In this document: one piece after another, positions 1 to 8,839 of the stretch
Numbering within the stretch: the first letter of the stretch is position 1
Layout of the letters: the number at the start of each line of letters is the position of its first letter
NCBI GenBank assembly: GCA_021414245.1
Contig: JAIOOU010000011.1
Span: 59,881-123,880 of the forward strand
Direction: 5' to 3'
Source of the DNA: Chloroflexota bacterium
GTDB lineage: Bacteria > Chloroflexota > Anaerolineae > Anaerolineales > Villigracilaceae
DNA: 64,000 nt
Program-made: the position numbers and the translations under genes
The notes under the pieces: model-generated
The model's input: only the letters and a program-made list of their open reading frames with translations
Databases searched by the model: none
What the model was told of the DNA's origin: nothing

Positions 1-1
1 G

Positions 2-457
2 ATTCTTGTGATCGTATTCCAGGCGGAGTACATCACCGTTAATCCCTCGGCACCGACTTATGGCTTCGCGCGCGCCGGCCTGACCGCTCTTGGTTATGCC
101 TTATTCCTGATCCTGCTCATCTCCCTGCGCCTTTCGGGCATGCGCATGTTTCTGCTGATTCCCACTATTTTCATCACGACCAGCCTGATCTCGCTGCGTA
201 TCCTTCATCTTGATGGAACGGACCGTTGGGATTTTCCCTGGGCAATCGGGATCGGGATCGTGTGCGCCCAGATCGGAGCCGGCTTGCATTATTGGCCGTT
301 GACTCCCATGCAGTTTGGACTCGCCCTGACAGGTCCCCTGTATGCACTGACCATGTTATGCGCCAGCTTGACGGAGAATATACCTCTTCGGCGCGCGGCT
401 TTTGGCCCAACTCTGATCGTCATTGGCGCCCTGGTTTCAGCCTTTTTTTTGCGGTGA
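2..457 (+). CDS. multi-pass membrane protein, 5' end cut by the window
   Basis: The frame is open from the first bases, so the true start probably lies before the window; a GTG at position 8 is the first visible start-like codon. The visible 150 or so residues are very hydrophobic, with about five membrane segments (roughly residues 22-42, 46-66, 77-97, 103-121 and 131-149 counted from the GTG) and short charged loops. I do not recognise the family and see no catalytic motif. The stop codon overlaps the start of the JAMM peptidase gene by four bases (GTGA), so the two are probably translated together. Confidence 0.6.
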   Translation: MLVIVFQAEYITVNPSAPTYGFARAGLTALGYALFLILLISLRLSGMRMFLLIPTIFITTSLISLRILHLDGTDRWDFPWAIGIGIVCAQIGAGLHYWPLTPMQFGLALTGPLYALTMLCASLTENIPLRRAAFGPTLIVIGALVSAFFLR

Positions 458-855
458 AGAACTTCCTGACGCTTAAGCAAGAACAACTTCAAGGTATGAT
501 CGCCCATGTTGACTCATACCTGCCTCTGGAGGCCTGCGGGTTGCTGGCTGGACGGGGCACAAAAGTGGATGCTGTCCTGCCGGTGAAGAATCAGGCCAAA
601 AGTCCAGTACGATTCGTAATGGACCCGCTCGAGCAGTTACATGCCTTCGAGTGGATCGACTCCCGCCACCTCGACCTGATCGGCATCTTCCACTCGCATC
701 CAACGGGACCCGAAACTGTTTCGCCCACCGACATCGCCGAGGCCGCCTATGCAGTTGTACATGTCATCCTGGCTCGCGCGGATCAAGGGTGGCGTGCCCA
801 CGGATTTTGGATTGAAAACGGAGGATTTCAGGAAGTGCACCTGCAAATTGGATAA
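454..855 (+). CDS. M67-family JAMM/MPN+ metallopeptidase
   Basis: A single-domain Zn-dependent isopeptidase-type protein of 133 residues. The full JAMM signature is visible: Glu26, then His80-Ser-His82, seven residues, Ser90, two residues, Asp93. In this fold the two His and the Asp bind zinc and the Glu activates water. Bacterial relatives cleave C-terminal extensions from ubiquitin-like or ThiS/MoaD-like sulfur carriers, but no such partner is encoded nearby, so the substrate is unknown. I chose the GTG at 454 because it overlaps the upstream stop (GTGA) and gives a normal-length MPN domain; a longer frame reading further upstream is only a shadow of the membrane gene. Confidence 0.85.
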   Translation: MKNFLTLKQEQLQGMIAHVDSYLPLEACGLLAGRGTKVDAVLPVKNQAKSPVRFVMDPLEQLHAFEWIDSRHLDLIGIFHSHPTGPETVSPTDIAEAAYAVVHVILARADQGWRAHGFWIENGGFQEVHLQIG

Positions 856-912
856 GCAACCTTCCATGGTTTTCCGTGTTTTTACGATTACACTTAAACT
901 GGAGGAACTTCA

Positions 913-1596
913 ATGCAAATTGTGTTCGATCTTGGAATTATCCTGCTCGCCTATATTTTTGGTTCGGTCCCCTTTGGATTACTGATCGTTAAACTTAAAA
1001 CCGGAAAAGACATTCGGGAAGTGGAAAGTGGACGCACCGGCGGGACAAATGCCATGCGTGCAGCGGGTTTTTGGGCCGGGTTTGCCACCGCCATGCTGGA
1101 TATTTTAAAAGGCGCCGCATCTGTCTGGGTGGCGCAAACACTGACCCCCAGCAGTCATTGGGTGCATGTGGCCGCTCCCCTGGCGGCGATTCTCGGGCAT
1201 AACTATTCGATCTTTTTGGCCCGTCGTGACGAGAAGGGAAAGTTCCTCGGCTTGAGCGGAGGCGCCGGCGGGGCCCCTTCGGTCGGCGGCGCGATTGGAT
1301 TATGGTGGCCATCCATCCTGATCATCCTGCCCCTCGGGATGCTGACCTTTTTCAGCATCGGCATTGCGTCCATCACCACCATGGCGGTGGCCTTGTTCGC
1401 CATTATCGTCTTCGCCGTCCGCGCCGCCCAGGGATTGATGCCCTGGATCGATGTATTGTATGGCATAGGTGCGGAAATCCTGCTTGTTTGGGCGTTACGC
1501 CCCAACATCAAGAAACTCCTTGAAGGCAACGAACGCGTGGTGAAATACAGCCTGAACGGCTGGCTGCGTGCAAAACGCGAAAACAAAAATACGTAA
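913..1596 (+). CDS. plsY: glycerol-3-phosphate acyltransferase PlsY
   Basis: An integral membrane enzyme of 227 residues that transfers an acyl group from acyl-phosphate to sn-glycerol-3-phosphate, the first step of phospholipid synthesis. Family motifs are visible: GSVPFG in the first helix, a TN..R segment in the first loop (GRTGGTNAMR), and GHNYSIFL in the middle loop. The usual GGKG loop reads GGAGG here and is preceded by an insertion of about eight charged residues, so one motif is divergent. Several hydrophobic segments follow. The ATG has a good Shine-Dalgarno sequence (GGAGG), and the gene is followed by its own terminator. Confidence 0.9.
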   Translation: MQIVFDLGIILLAYIFGSVPFGLLIVKLKTGKDIREVESGRTGGTNAMRAAGFWAGFATAMLDILKGAASVWVAQTLTPSSHWVHVAAPLAAILGHNYSIFLARRDEKGKFLGLSGGAGGAPSVGGAIGLWWPSILIILPLGMLTFFSIGIASITTMAVALFAIIVFAVRAAQGLMPWIDVLYGIGAEILLVWALRPNIKKLLEGNERVVKYSLNGWLRAKRENKNT

Positions 1597-1624
1597 AAAT
1601 TAGAAGTGCAAATAAACAGTTAAA

Positions 1625-1655
1625 AAAGAGGCAGTATAAAAACTGCCTCTTTTTT
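1625..1655 (+). terminator. intrinsic terminator after plsY
   Basis: A 10-bp stem (AAAGAGGCAG pairing with CTGCCTCTTT, loop of 8) runs into a T tract about 30 bases after the plsY stop. I see nothing else convincing between here and the DinB remnant at 1882. Confidence 0.85.
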
Positions 1656-1881
1656 AACCCATACTACGATCAACACCAACATCGATCCTGCCTGTAAATA
1701 GCATCGAAAATCAGAAGCGCAAAACATCCTGCACATTATGCTGGAAGAGTTTTATGGGTGTCTAAATCCGGATTTCCTCGGTTATTTTGAAATTCCAGGA
1801 ACATCATGGGAGCCAGCGGAATCACCCATGCGGGATAGTGCGCAAATAACACGGAATTAAAATCAAGAAAAACGGACATGA

Positions 1882-2199
1882 TCATGAAAGAGGAAAAAAA
1901 ACGTCCGCAATACCCTTGATAAGAAGTTTTCCCAGCTGTCGTTCAGGGTGGATATCCGCGAGAATCGGTTCCTCTACAAGCAGGGCTTGAACAACGCCTT
2001 CCGAGACCCTTGCTTCGCAATTCAGCAAATGCGCCAAAATTTCCACAAAAGATCGCTGTCCGATATCAAACGCCTGGAGAAGCTGCCTGCCTGAAAACTG
2101 CCTGCTTAAAATCTCAAGTTTTGCGGGAGTGCCGGCAAGCAGATCCAGCACCTGTACGATATTGGACCCTGTCTGTTGAGTGGGAATCGTCTTTTTCAT
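1882..2199 (-). pseudogene. DinB-like protein fragment
   Basis: The frame encodes 105 residues whose middle part (EILAHLLNCEARVSEGV) resembles the start of the DinB-like four-helix metal-binding fold: a helix with a His followed by an Asn/Cys-Glu segment. Members are usually about 150-170 residues, but this frame stops just after an eight-T run on the coding strand, with no later His ligands. The next frame stays open for about 50 codons after that run but does not resemble DinB. I read it as a truncated or decayed gene. It lies 19 bases downstream of the CPBP protease gene on the same strand. Family assignment is tentative. Confidence 0.4.
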
Positions 2200-2218
2200 G
2201 ATCGGCTTCCGGACAGGA

Positions 2219-3067
2219 TCATTTCCTGATGCGCAAGCGATGCAGGCCGATCCCGATCAGAGTGAAAAAGATCAACGTCAGGAGCGATTGATGGCCGGGG
2301 GATACAAGAATATCCGTGCCCGGCATGATCTTAAAAAAGCCCTGCACAATCAGTACGTCCACCAGGGCATTGCCAACCGTATGCAACAACAAAGGCGGCC
2401 AGACCGAACCGGTCAAAAAACGAAGTTCACCGTAGGTGATTGATGCTGCGATCAGGCTGATGATTCCCATCGGCACAAAGGTGGCCATGCTTTGCGTCGT
2501 CGTCGCCTCGATCAGTTTCCGGTCAAGTAAAAACAGCAGGTAGGGAATATGCCAGCATCCCCAGATGAAACCCACAATGACATGGCCGACATATGCATTG
2601 AATCCGAGAGAATCGACTTTGGGGGCCAGATATCCGCGCCAGGCAAACTCCTCAAAGATATTCTTTATAAAGGCCGCGATCAGCCCGCCCGCAAAAACGG
2701 AAAGCAGCAGACCGGTCGAGAAATTGGGGGCGGTGACAAATCCCAATACACCACCGATCGACAACACAAGCAAAGCCACCAATGGATAAATTAAGACGCT
2801 GGCCAGGTACCAGGTCATATTTCCTTGAAAGGCGGGGCGAAGCCCAAAATCCTTCCAGCCATCTCCCGCAAAAACCCTCAAAAGCAGGGAAGTCAAAAAT
2901 GGAAAAACCAGCCAAAACAACATACCAGGCCCTGGTTGACCGGGAGGGTTGTTCGTCAGCTTATCGAGTCCCACGCCAATCCATCCGCTTGCGAGCACCG
3001 CAACGGTAAAGATCGTCAGATTTCGAAAGGTTCTTTTTTGTTCGGGAGTTTCCAGTTTTATATTCAT
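2219..3067 (-). CDS. CPBP-family intramembrane metalloprotease
   Basis: A polytopic membrane protein of about 282 residues with the three CPBP (CAAX-protease/Abi) motifs: EEFAWRGYL (EExxxR), FIWGCWHIP (FxxxH) and a later HTVGNALVD with a His and an Asn. Eukaryotic relatives cleave prenylated CAAX proteins; bacterial ones often act in stress or bacteriocin immunity, and the substrate here cannot be read from sequence. I prefer the ATG at 3067 to a GTG at 3103 because only the former has a purine-rich stretch upstream. The DinB remnant follows on the same strand. Confidence 0.82.
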   Translation of the reverse strand: MNIKLETPEQKRTFRNLTIFTVAVLASGWIGVGLDKLTNNPPGQPGPGMLFWLVFPFLTSLLLRVFAGDGWKDFGLRPAFQGNMTWYLASVLIYPLVALLVLSIGGVLGFVTAPNFSTGLLLSVFAGGLIAAFIKNIFEEFAWRGYLAPKVDSLGFNAYVGHVIVGFIWGCWHIPYLLFLLDRKLIEATTTQSMATFVPMGIISLIAASITYGELRFLTGSVWPPLLLHTVGNALVDVLIVQGFFKIMPGTDILVSPGHQSLLTLIFFTLIGIGLHRLRIRK

Positions 3068-3185
3068 AAGATCATCTCGGTCGTTAGGTGTTTTAGGTGC
3101 CACAGTGTTGCCAAAGGGACAGGAAGGTGGGCACCCCGGCCGCTACACCGGAACATATGCATTTGGACATAACCTTTTTCAGGTT

Positions 3186-4103
3186 TTAAGTATTTTTTGA
3201 TGATTCGCTTTTCCTGACCGGCCTCTTTTTCGCTTTTACGGTATTTGCCTTCACCGACACATTCCTGCTTTTTACAGCTTTTGTTCCAGCACGTGGTTTT
3301 TTCGTCTTCACGTTTTCAACTTCGCGAGGGAAGGCAATGAGCGGGTTCGGCAGGGCTTTTTTTGCGGCCCGGGCCCTTTCAGTTCTCTTTTCCAAGCGTC
3401 GCTGGTATGTAAAGTCGTTATTCAGAAACAACACCACAATGACCACGGAAAAAATAACCCCAAGCAAATACTGTGCTGCATAGGAGACATAATATAAGAA
3501 AATGGAAACAGAGGAAAGCATCGCAAACGGCAAAAAGATGACGCCGTAAACGATGGAGGTTCCCAATAAAATCCAGAAGACTCGCCACCACTGTCCCTCG
3601 ACAAGTTTCTTGCTGTATGCCAGCGCTCCCATCCCTTCCTCTCCTCGCAGGGCAACCGCATAGGTCACAAACTCGTAATACAAGGAATAGACCACACCTG
3701 GAATGACCAGACAGAAGCTGAGCGCCAGGACAATCATCCCGGCCAGAAAATTCGCCAAAAATGCCCTGCCCCACTTTGAGAATGCATCCTTCGTGGCTTC
3801 GATCCAGGAAAGTTTCCTTTGATCCACAACACTCTCGACAAGCAAGGCAATACTCATCGAAGCGACCAGGCTGAAGACTCCCTGAATCACCAAAAGAAAG
3901 AAGAGAAAATAGGCTTCCGCCGGATTGCTCCCGGCAATTTGCACTGGAGATTTGATGGAGACCAGAATCAGAATCATCCCCAATGGAATGGACAGGAACA
4001 AAACGACCTGGAAAATATCCCCGGCTTTAAACCGGAATATTTTCCAGCTTTCGATCAGGATATCCCAAAAACCCAGCTTGCGTTCCTTAACAAGCGTAAT
4101 CAT
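3186..4103 (-). CDS. membrane protein with long basic C-terminal tail
   Basis: A protein of 305 residues. Five or six hydrophobic segments occupy about residues 28-235. A central block with charged residues (RGEEGMGALAYSKKLVEG) resembles the repeat of glycerophosphodiester-phosphodiesterase-type membrane domains (the DUF975/YciC group). From residue 240 to the end the chain is rich in Lys and Arg and low in complexity, so it probably lies in the cytoplasm and may bind nucleic acid or acidic lipid. No enzyme motif is seen and function is unknown. The next gene upstream on this strand is the SDR enzyme, 70 bases away. Confidence 0.65.
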   Translation of the reverse strand: MITLVKERKLGFWDILIESWKIFRFKAGDIFQVVLFLSIPLGMILILVSIKSPVQIAGSNPAEAYFLFFLLVIQGVFSLVASMSIALLVESVVDQRKLSWIEATKDAFSKWGRAFLANFLAGMIVLALSFCLVIPGVVYSLYYEFVTYAVALRGEEGMGALAYSKKLVEGQWWRVFWILLGTSIVYGVIFLPFAMLSSVSIFLYYVSYAAQYLLGVIFSVVIVVLFLNNDFTYQRRLEKRTERARAAKKALPNPLIAFPREVENVKTKKPRAGTKAVKSRNVSVKANTVKAKKRPVRKSESSKNT

Positions 4104-4173
4104 GGTCTCTCCGCAAAAAGAATCCGCTCTCAGGAATACATGTCTTATATAGGGGGCCGACTTTCCCGTGCCC

Positions 4174-5187
4174 TTATTTTCCGTACCTTTTTCTTATTTC
4201 CGGCAGAAAATAATCATCGAAAAACCGGTCCGCGTCGTATTCCGGCTTCCAGTTCCAATCCACCCGTGCGAGCGAATCGTCCACATCCTCCGGCCACGAA
4301 TCGACAATACCCTGTCTGCGCGGATTGGGTTCAAACCCGATCTTTGCATCCGGGAAGGCCTTCAGAGCACGCTGTCGAAATTCCTCCGCGGTCAGCGCAA
4401 AGGCGGCAATGTTGTACACGTTATTGGATAATTTCTCGCGCGGGACATTCATCAGCATCAACAGGGATTTAATTGCATCCGGCATGGCCATGAATGAAAT
4501 CCTGGTATCCGCCCGTACGAAACAGTCATAGGACTTGCCCTGGGCCGCGGCATGCAGCATCTCTGGGCCGTAATCGCTGGTCCCGCCGCTGGGCAGGGTG
4601 AAAGCGCTGATCAATCCGGGAAACCGAATCGCCCGAAAGTCCAGCATGACCGGCGGATTGGGATCGAGGTGTTTTTGGCCAAAATATTTTCCGTAATACA
4701 TCCCCAATTTTTCGCAATACAATTTATTGCACCCATACATGGTGTGCGGTGCATTCCAATCATTCTCCTTCACCACGCCGGCTTTTTTCTTTGCATCCAG
4801 ACTCGGCATCCCATACGCAGCGATCGAACTTGGGAATAAAAATTTGACGGCCTTGTTATATTTCTCGGAACGATAAGCCGCCATCATCAATAATTGCATG
4901 GTGCCTTCCACATTGATGCGGTGGGCCTCCTCCGTCGCCACTTCGGCCTTGGAGGAAAGCGATGCCGCGAGATGGAAAATGATATCGAAATCGTAGTCGT
5001 AAAAGGTCTTGATCTTGTAAACCAGATCCCCCTGGACGTGTTCCGCGGACAGATTCTTGATCGAGTCAGGTAAAGGCATAAAATCGGCGGTGACGATCCG
5101 ATATCCCCCGCGCTGTGCCAACCCCTGCACCAGCGCCTGACCGATCTCACCGCACGCTCCAGTCACAAGCACTTGCTTCTCGCTCAT
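4174..5187 (-). CDS. SDR-family NAD-dependent epimerase, L-threonine 3-dehydrogenase-like
   Basis: An extended short-chain dehydrogenase of 337 residues. The N-terminal Rossmann motif VTGACGEIG binds NAD, and the catalytic Tyr-x-x-x-Lys is YGCNK. The C-terminal part (FALTAEEF, DSWPEDVDDSLARVDWNW) strongly resembles the SDR-type L-threonine 3-dehydrogenases, which oxidise threonine to 2-amino-3-ketobutyrate, rather than UDP-sugar epimerases. No glycine C-acetyltransferase gene is adjacent, so threonine breakdown remains an inference. The start has a clear Shine-Dalgarno sequence (AAGGAG) and diverges from the lipoprotein gene at 5241. Confidence 0.8.
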   Translation of the reverse strand: MSEKQVLVTGACGEIGQALVQGLAQRGGYRIVTADFMPLPDSIKNLSAEHVQGDLVYKIKTFYDYDFDIIFHLAASLSSKAEVATEEAHRINVEGTMQLLMMAAYRSEKYNKAVKFLFPSSIAAYGMPSLDAKKKAGVVKENDWNAPHTMYGCNKLYCEKLGMYYGKYFGQKHLDPNPPVMLDFRAIRFPGLISAFTLPSGGTSDYGPEMLHAAAQGKSYDCFVRADTRISFMAMPDAIKSLLMLMNVPREKLSNNVYNIAAFALTAEEFRQRALKAFPDAKIGFEPNPRRQGIVDSWPEDVDDSLARVDWNWKPEYDADRFFDDYFLPEIRKRYGK

Positions 5188-5240
5188 GTTCGCTCCTTAA
5201 TATGCTAGAATGAAGTTCACGTTATTTTACGACACAATCC

Positions 5241-6053
5241 ATGAAATCAAGTCATCAAATATACATGATGTTTTTACGCTTTTTTATTTTTATTGTCCTT
5301 GCAGGCATCGGGAGTTCGTGCACCGGATTGGATTCATTAAGCACCATGCCCACGCCTGTGTTTCAGACCGAAACCCCGCTTCCCACGTCGACCATTGTCT
5401 GGTTCCCGCCTTCAGAAACACCCACCCCGGAGGTTTTTTCCACCTACCTGCCCACTCCCGAGATGCGCCCCGGTCTTGGCGGCACCTTTTTGACGGACGA
5501 TTTCTCCGATCCCACCCTGTGGGACATCGCCGCCTCCAGCCAGGCCAGTTCCGAGATCATCACCAATGGCATTACCCTCGCAGTGCAAAGCGACGTGTAC
5601 ATGATCAGTCTGCGCCACGATTTGATCATCGATGATTATTATGCCGAGATCACTGCCCGTCCCAGCCTGTGCCGCGCAGAGGACAGTTATGGCCTGCTTG
5701 TTCGCGCAAACGGAGGGACCTATTATCGATTCGCCCTGTCCTGCAACGGCACCGTCCGCGCCGATCGATTAACCAACGGTGCGAGATTAAATATACAAAA
5801 ACCTCTGCCCAGCGGCGATGTGCCTCCCGGTGCGCCGGGCGAAGTCCGCATCGGCGTATGGGCAGTTGGCGCAGAAATGCGTTTGTTCCTGAATGGCCGC
5901 TATCAATTCAGCATCAAGGACCCAAGTTTTCCGATCGGAACCCTGGGAGTCTTCGTCAACTCGGCCGGTGACACGGCAGCCGTGGTCTCATTCTCCGACC
6001 TGGTCCTCCAATACATAAACTATATTCCCCCGACAAAAACACCCCTGCCATAA
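5241..6053 (+). CDS. lipoprotein with concanavalin-like (DUF1080-type) domain
   Basis: A protein of 270 residues. The N-terminus is a lipoprotein signal peptide with lipobox IGSSC, followed by a Thr/Pro-rich spacer (residues about 35-75) typical of surface lipoproteins in this group. Residues about 80-260 look like a beta-sandwich of the DUF1080 or laminin-G type: a DDFSDPTLWD opening, alternating strands and a glycine-rich end. Such domains often bind glycans. No catalytic residues are evident. It diverges from the SDR gene and has no strong Shine-Dalgarno sequence at the chosen ATG. Confidence 0.65.
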   Translation: MKSSHQIYMMFLRFFIFIVLAGIGSSCTGLDSLSTMPTPVFQTETPLPTSTIVWFPPSETPTPEVFSTYLPTPEMRPGLGGTFLTDDFSDPTLWDIAASSQASSEIITNGITLAVQSDVYMISLRHDLIIDDYYAEITARPSLCRAEDSYGLLVRANGGTYYRFALSCNGTVRADRLTNGARLNIQKPLPSGDVPPGAPGEVRIGVWAVGAEMRLFLNGRYQFSIKDPSFPIGTLGVFVNSAGDTAAVVSFSDLVLQYINYIPPTKTPLP

Positions 6054-6149
6054 CCCTCCGCCTTGCACCTTGAAAGTTTTTGATTTACGATTACGACAGG
6101 ATAAATTCTTCGTGCATCTTTAAACATAACAAGCCCGCGCCGAGCGCCT

Positions 6150-7157
6150 GTGATCAACTCCTCCAGTTTCATTCGCCTCCCCTGCACTCCCGACCTTACC
6201 GAAGCGGGTATTGCGTATGCACTGCGGTCCCTGCCCTATTCATTCGACCGCATCGGCGGTAAACCCTATGACCGGCTCCGTCGTCTGGTGGCAGGCGTGG
6301 CGGTCGAACTGGCCTTTCGCCGTTTTCTTTCACGGGAAAATATTCCATACGATGTAAAAGGGGCGGCGCCCTTCACCGAGCCGGAAAAGTACAACGTTAC
6401 CCTGGGTGGACTGAACTGTGACATTAAATCATTTTTGATCTCGCATCGCGACCAGATCTCACAAATACGCAGCGACCGTTCCGTCATCCTGAATGCGCCC
6501 GCCCTCGTGCCTTCCGAACATCAATCCCTCGATGGATATTCGGATCATGACCTGTATCTGTTTGCATTTCTTGCCGGTCTGATCGCTGCTTCGCAGGATG
6601 ATCTTAAAAGGGCCACGCAAACCGGCCAGCCTCATTATCTGATCCATGTCATGCCGGACGCATGGCGAAAACCCTCGAAATGGAATCCGCTTGGCAGGCT
6701 GGTTTTGAAATCTGAATCGGATGCGGAACTGCTGGCCGAGATCAGCGGACAGGATCAAGGTCGCGGATTTATGACGCGAACCGTCAATCTGCCGCCACAA
6801 AAACGCATCCTGGTCAACGATCCATTTTTTTCCATCTCCACTGTTCACGTTCGAAATTTGCCTTCAGCCAGACTGGGAATCCACTGTGCTTCTTTTCCGG
6901 AAGCTCACATCATCCCGCCTCTGGAATGGGGAAATATCTGGGTGTACGGCATGGATATCCTCCTGGCGGGTTTCATTACACGCGGCGAATTTCGTCAACG
7001 CGCAAAACCGGTCCCGTTGAATGCGCGTGTGTTTCAATATGAACACACCAAAACCAGGAACAATGCCGTGCCGATATCAGAACTGAAGCCGCTGGACGAA
7101 TTATTGACCCGCGTCCGCGAATGGGATCGGAAAAATCACCCAGTTAATGACCAGTAA
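6150..7157 (+). CDS. uncharacterised protein, possible PD-(D/E)XK nuclease fold
   Basis: A soluble protein of 335 residues with a GTG start. I do not recognise the family. Near residues 48-95 there is a pattern seen in PD-(D/E)XK nucleases: a helix with Glu (AGVAVELAFRRFL), then GGLNCDIKSFLI, in which Asp-Ile-Lys could supply D-x-K. The rest is mixed alpha/beta without a named domain and has no signal peptide or membrane segment. Neighbours are cell-envelope genes and no methyltransferase is adjacent, so it does not look like a standard restriction unit. The nuclease reading is a hypothesis. Confidence 0.5.
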   Translation: MINSSSFIRLPCTPDLTEAGIAYALRSLPYSFDRIGGKPYDRLRRLVAGVAVELAFRRFLSRENIPYDVKGAAPFTEPEKYNVTLGGLNCDIKSFLISHRDQISQIRSDRSVILNAPALVPSEHQSLDGYSDHDLYLFAFLAGLIAASQDDLKRATQTGQPHYLIHVMPDAWRKPSKWNPLGRLVLKSESDAELLAEISGQDQGRGFMTRTVNLPPQKRILVNDPFFSISTVHVRNLPSARLGIHCASFPEAHIIPPLEWGNIWVYGMDILLAGFITRGEFRQRAKPVPLNARVFQYEHTKTRNNAVPISELKPLDELLTRVREWDRKNHPVNDQ

Positions 7158-7215
7158 TTTTGCGCTCTTTTGCTCTTGCGTGTTCATTTATAGGGTAATA
7201 TTATGAAATAGAATC

Positions 7216-8043
7216 ATGGATATTTCAAAACAAGAACCCATTTCCAGACCTGTTCCCCTGCCTGCACGCAGGCCCGTCGTTTCCAGGCCGCGCCCCGTCA
7301 ACGCATTTGGCACAACTTTGAGCGTTGCTATTTTATTGGCGACTCTTTTCACCGCATGGACCCCCAACAGTCTGTTCGCAAGCAATTTACAAAATCAGCT
7401 GCGTCTGATCCTCACGCCTCAAGCCGGACCGAATACCGCCATCACCACCCCGCAGCCTCAATTACGCATCGGCATTGTCGCCGGCCACAGCGGCAATGAT
7501 TCGGGCGCGGTCTGTTTTGATCAGAACGGACAGGCGGACCTGACCGAAGCCGATGTTAATTTAAAGATCGCCACCCTCGTCCAAAAGAATCTGGAGGCCC
7601 AGGGTTTTCAAGTGGACCTGCTCAACGAATTTGACACACGCCTGAACGGGTACCGCGCCGTGGCGCTTGTCTCCATTCACAACGATTCGTGCGAGTATAT
7701 TAATGATGAAGCGACCGGCTTCAAAGTGGCCTCCTCCCTTGAAACAAGGGATGTGAACCGTGCACAGCGCCTGACCGCCTGTCTGGTGGATCGCTACCAG
7801 CGGGCAACGAACTTAACCTTCCATGCCAACAGCATCACCCCGGATATGACCCAGTATCACGCCTTCTCTGAAATCGACCCGAACACGATCACAGCCATCA
7901 TCGAAACCGGCTTTCTAAACCTGGACCGCAAGATTCTGACCGATGAGACCGATCGTGTGGCAACTGGAGTCACCCAAGGAATTCTATGCTTTATTAATAA
8001 CGAAAGTGTTCTCCCAACAGCCATCCCAGCCTTAGCGCCATGA
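7216..8043 (+). CDS. N-acetylmuramoyl-L-alanine amidase (Amidase_3), membrane anchored
   Basis: A protein of 275 residues that should cut the bond between muramic acid and the L-Ala of the stem peptide. A Pro/Arg-rich cytoplasmic start is followed by one membrane segment (about residues 31-56). The Amidase_3 domain starts near residue 83. Zinc ligands His91 (in AGHSGND), Glu111 and His155 (in SIHND), and catalytic Glu230 (in IETGFLN) are all present, so it is probably active. The stop overlaps the start of the next gene (ATGA). It opens a block of five cell-wall enzymes. Confidence 0.85.
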   Translation: MDISKQEPISRPVPLPARRPVVSRPRPVNAFGTTLSVAILLATLFTAWTPNSLFASNLQNQLRLILTPQAGPNTAITTPQPQLRIGIVAGHSGNDSGAVCFDQNGQADLTEADVNLKIATLVQKNLEAQGFQVDLLNEFDTRLNGYRAVALVSIHNDSCEYINDEATGFKVASSLETRDVNRAQRLTACLVDRYQRATNLTFHANSITPDMTQYHAFSEIDPNTITAIIETGFLNLDRKILTDETDRVATGVTQGILCFINNESVLPTAIPALAP

Positions 8044-8783
8044 CCAAATCGACCTTCCCTGTAAAAAGAAGTTTTGTCTTTCCCCTGTTTATTATCATTA
8101 TTATTCTGGCTGTCGTGAGCGTGGCAGCCTGGACGGCGACTTCGTCACCTGCACTTGGCCTTTACAGGCCGGCCTCTCCAACCCATGCACGCTTGTTTGC
8201 GGTCGCGCAGATCGCCAAACCCACCTACACTTCATCGCCGACCGCGCTTCCCACCGCGACCCCTCTCCCGACTGAACTGCCCACCAATACACCCATACCT
8301 ACCGTATATGCCGAGATCCTGGTGGACACGCCCACAGCTGAATACACGGTACCTCAGCCGCAGGCTCCCTCTGCCCAGGATTCTGCGGCTGCAGCAAGCT
8401 ATGGCGGGAACAAATACATCCTGGTGGACATCTCGGAACAGCACATGTATGTTTATGAAGGCGACCTCCTCGTATACAGCTTTGTCGCTTCGACCGGGAT
8501 GAACAATGCCACGCGGGTGGGCATGTTCAGTGTGCAGAATAAGATCCCCAATGCCTACGGTGCAACCTGGGATATCTGGATGCCGAACTGGCTTGGCATT
8601 TATTGGGCCGGCGGTTTACAGAACGGGATCCACGCCCTGCCGATCCTGCCCAATGGCGCCACCTTATGGGCCGGCTATCTGGGCGTACCGATCTCCTACG
8701 GCTGCGTGGTGCTGGGAAGTTACGAGGCCCAATTGCTTTATGACTGGGCCGATATCGGCACACCCGTGGAAATCCGCTGGTAG
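8040..8783 (+). CDS. L,D-transpeptidase (YkuD), membrane anchored, divergent active-site motif
   Basis: A protein of 247 residues. A membrane anchor (about 13-34) and a Thr/Pro-rich linker (60-115) precede a YkuD domain from about residue 127. YkuD enzymes use a cysteine to form 3-3 cross-links in peptidoglycan or attach proteins to it. The conserved His is His198 (GIHALP) and the Cys is Cys222 in ISYGCV, so the usual SHGC reads SYGC. The Cys is kept but the neighbouring His is replaced, so activity may be altered. It overlaps the amidase gene by four bases and is probably co-translated. Confidence 0.85.
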   Translation: MTKSTFPVKRSFVFPLFIIIIILAVVSVAAWTATSSPALGLYRPASPTHARLFAVAQIAKPTYTSSPTALPTATPLPTELPTNTPIPTVYAEILVDTPTAEYTVPQPQAPSAQDSAAAASYGGNKYILVDISEQHMYVYEGDLLVYSFVASTGMNNATRVGMFSVQNKIPNAYGATWDIWMPNWLGIYWAGGLQNGIHALPILPNGATLWAGYLGVPISYGCVVLGSYEAQLLYDWADIGTPVEIRW

Positions 8784-8839
8784 CAACAAGTTTATACATA
8801 TCCAAGCTTTATTATCCGTGCATGTAAACAAGGTGACTT

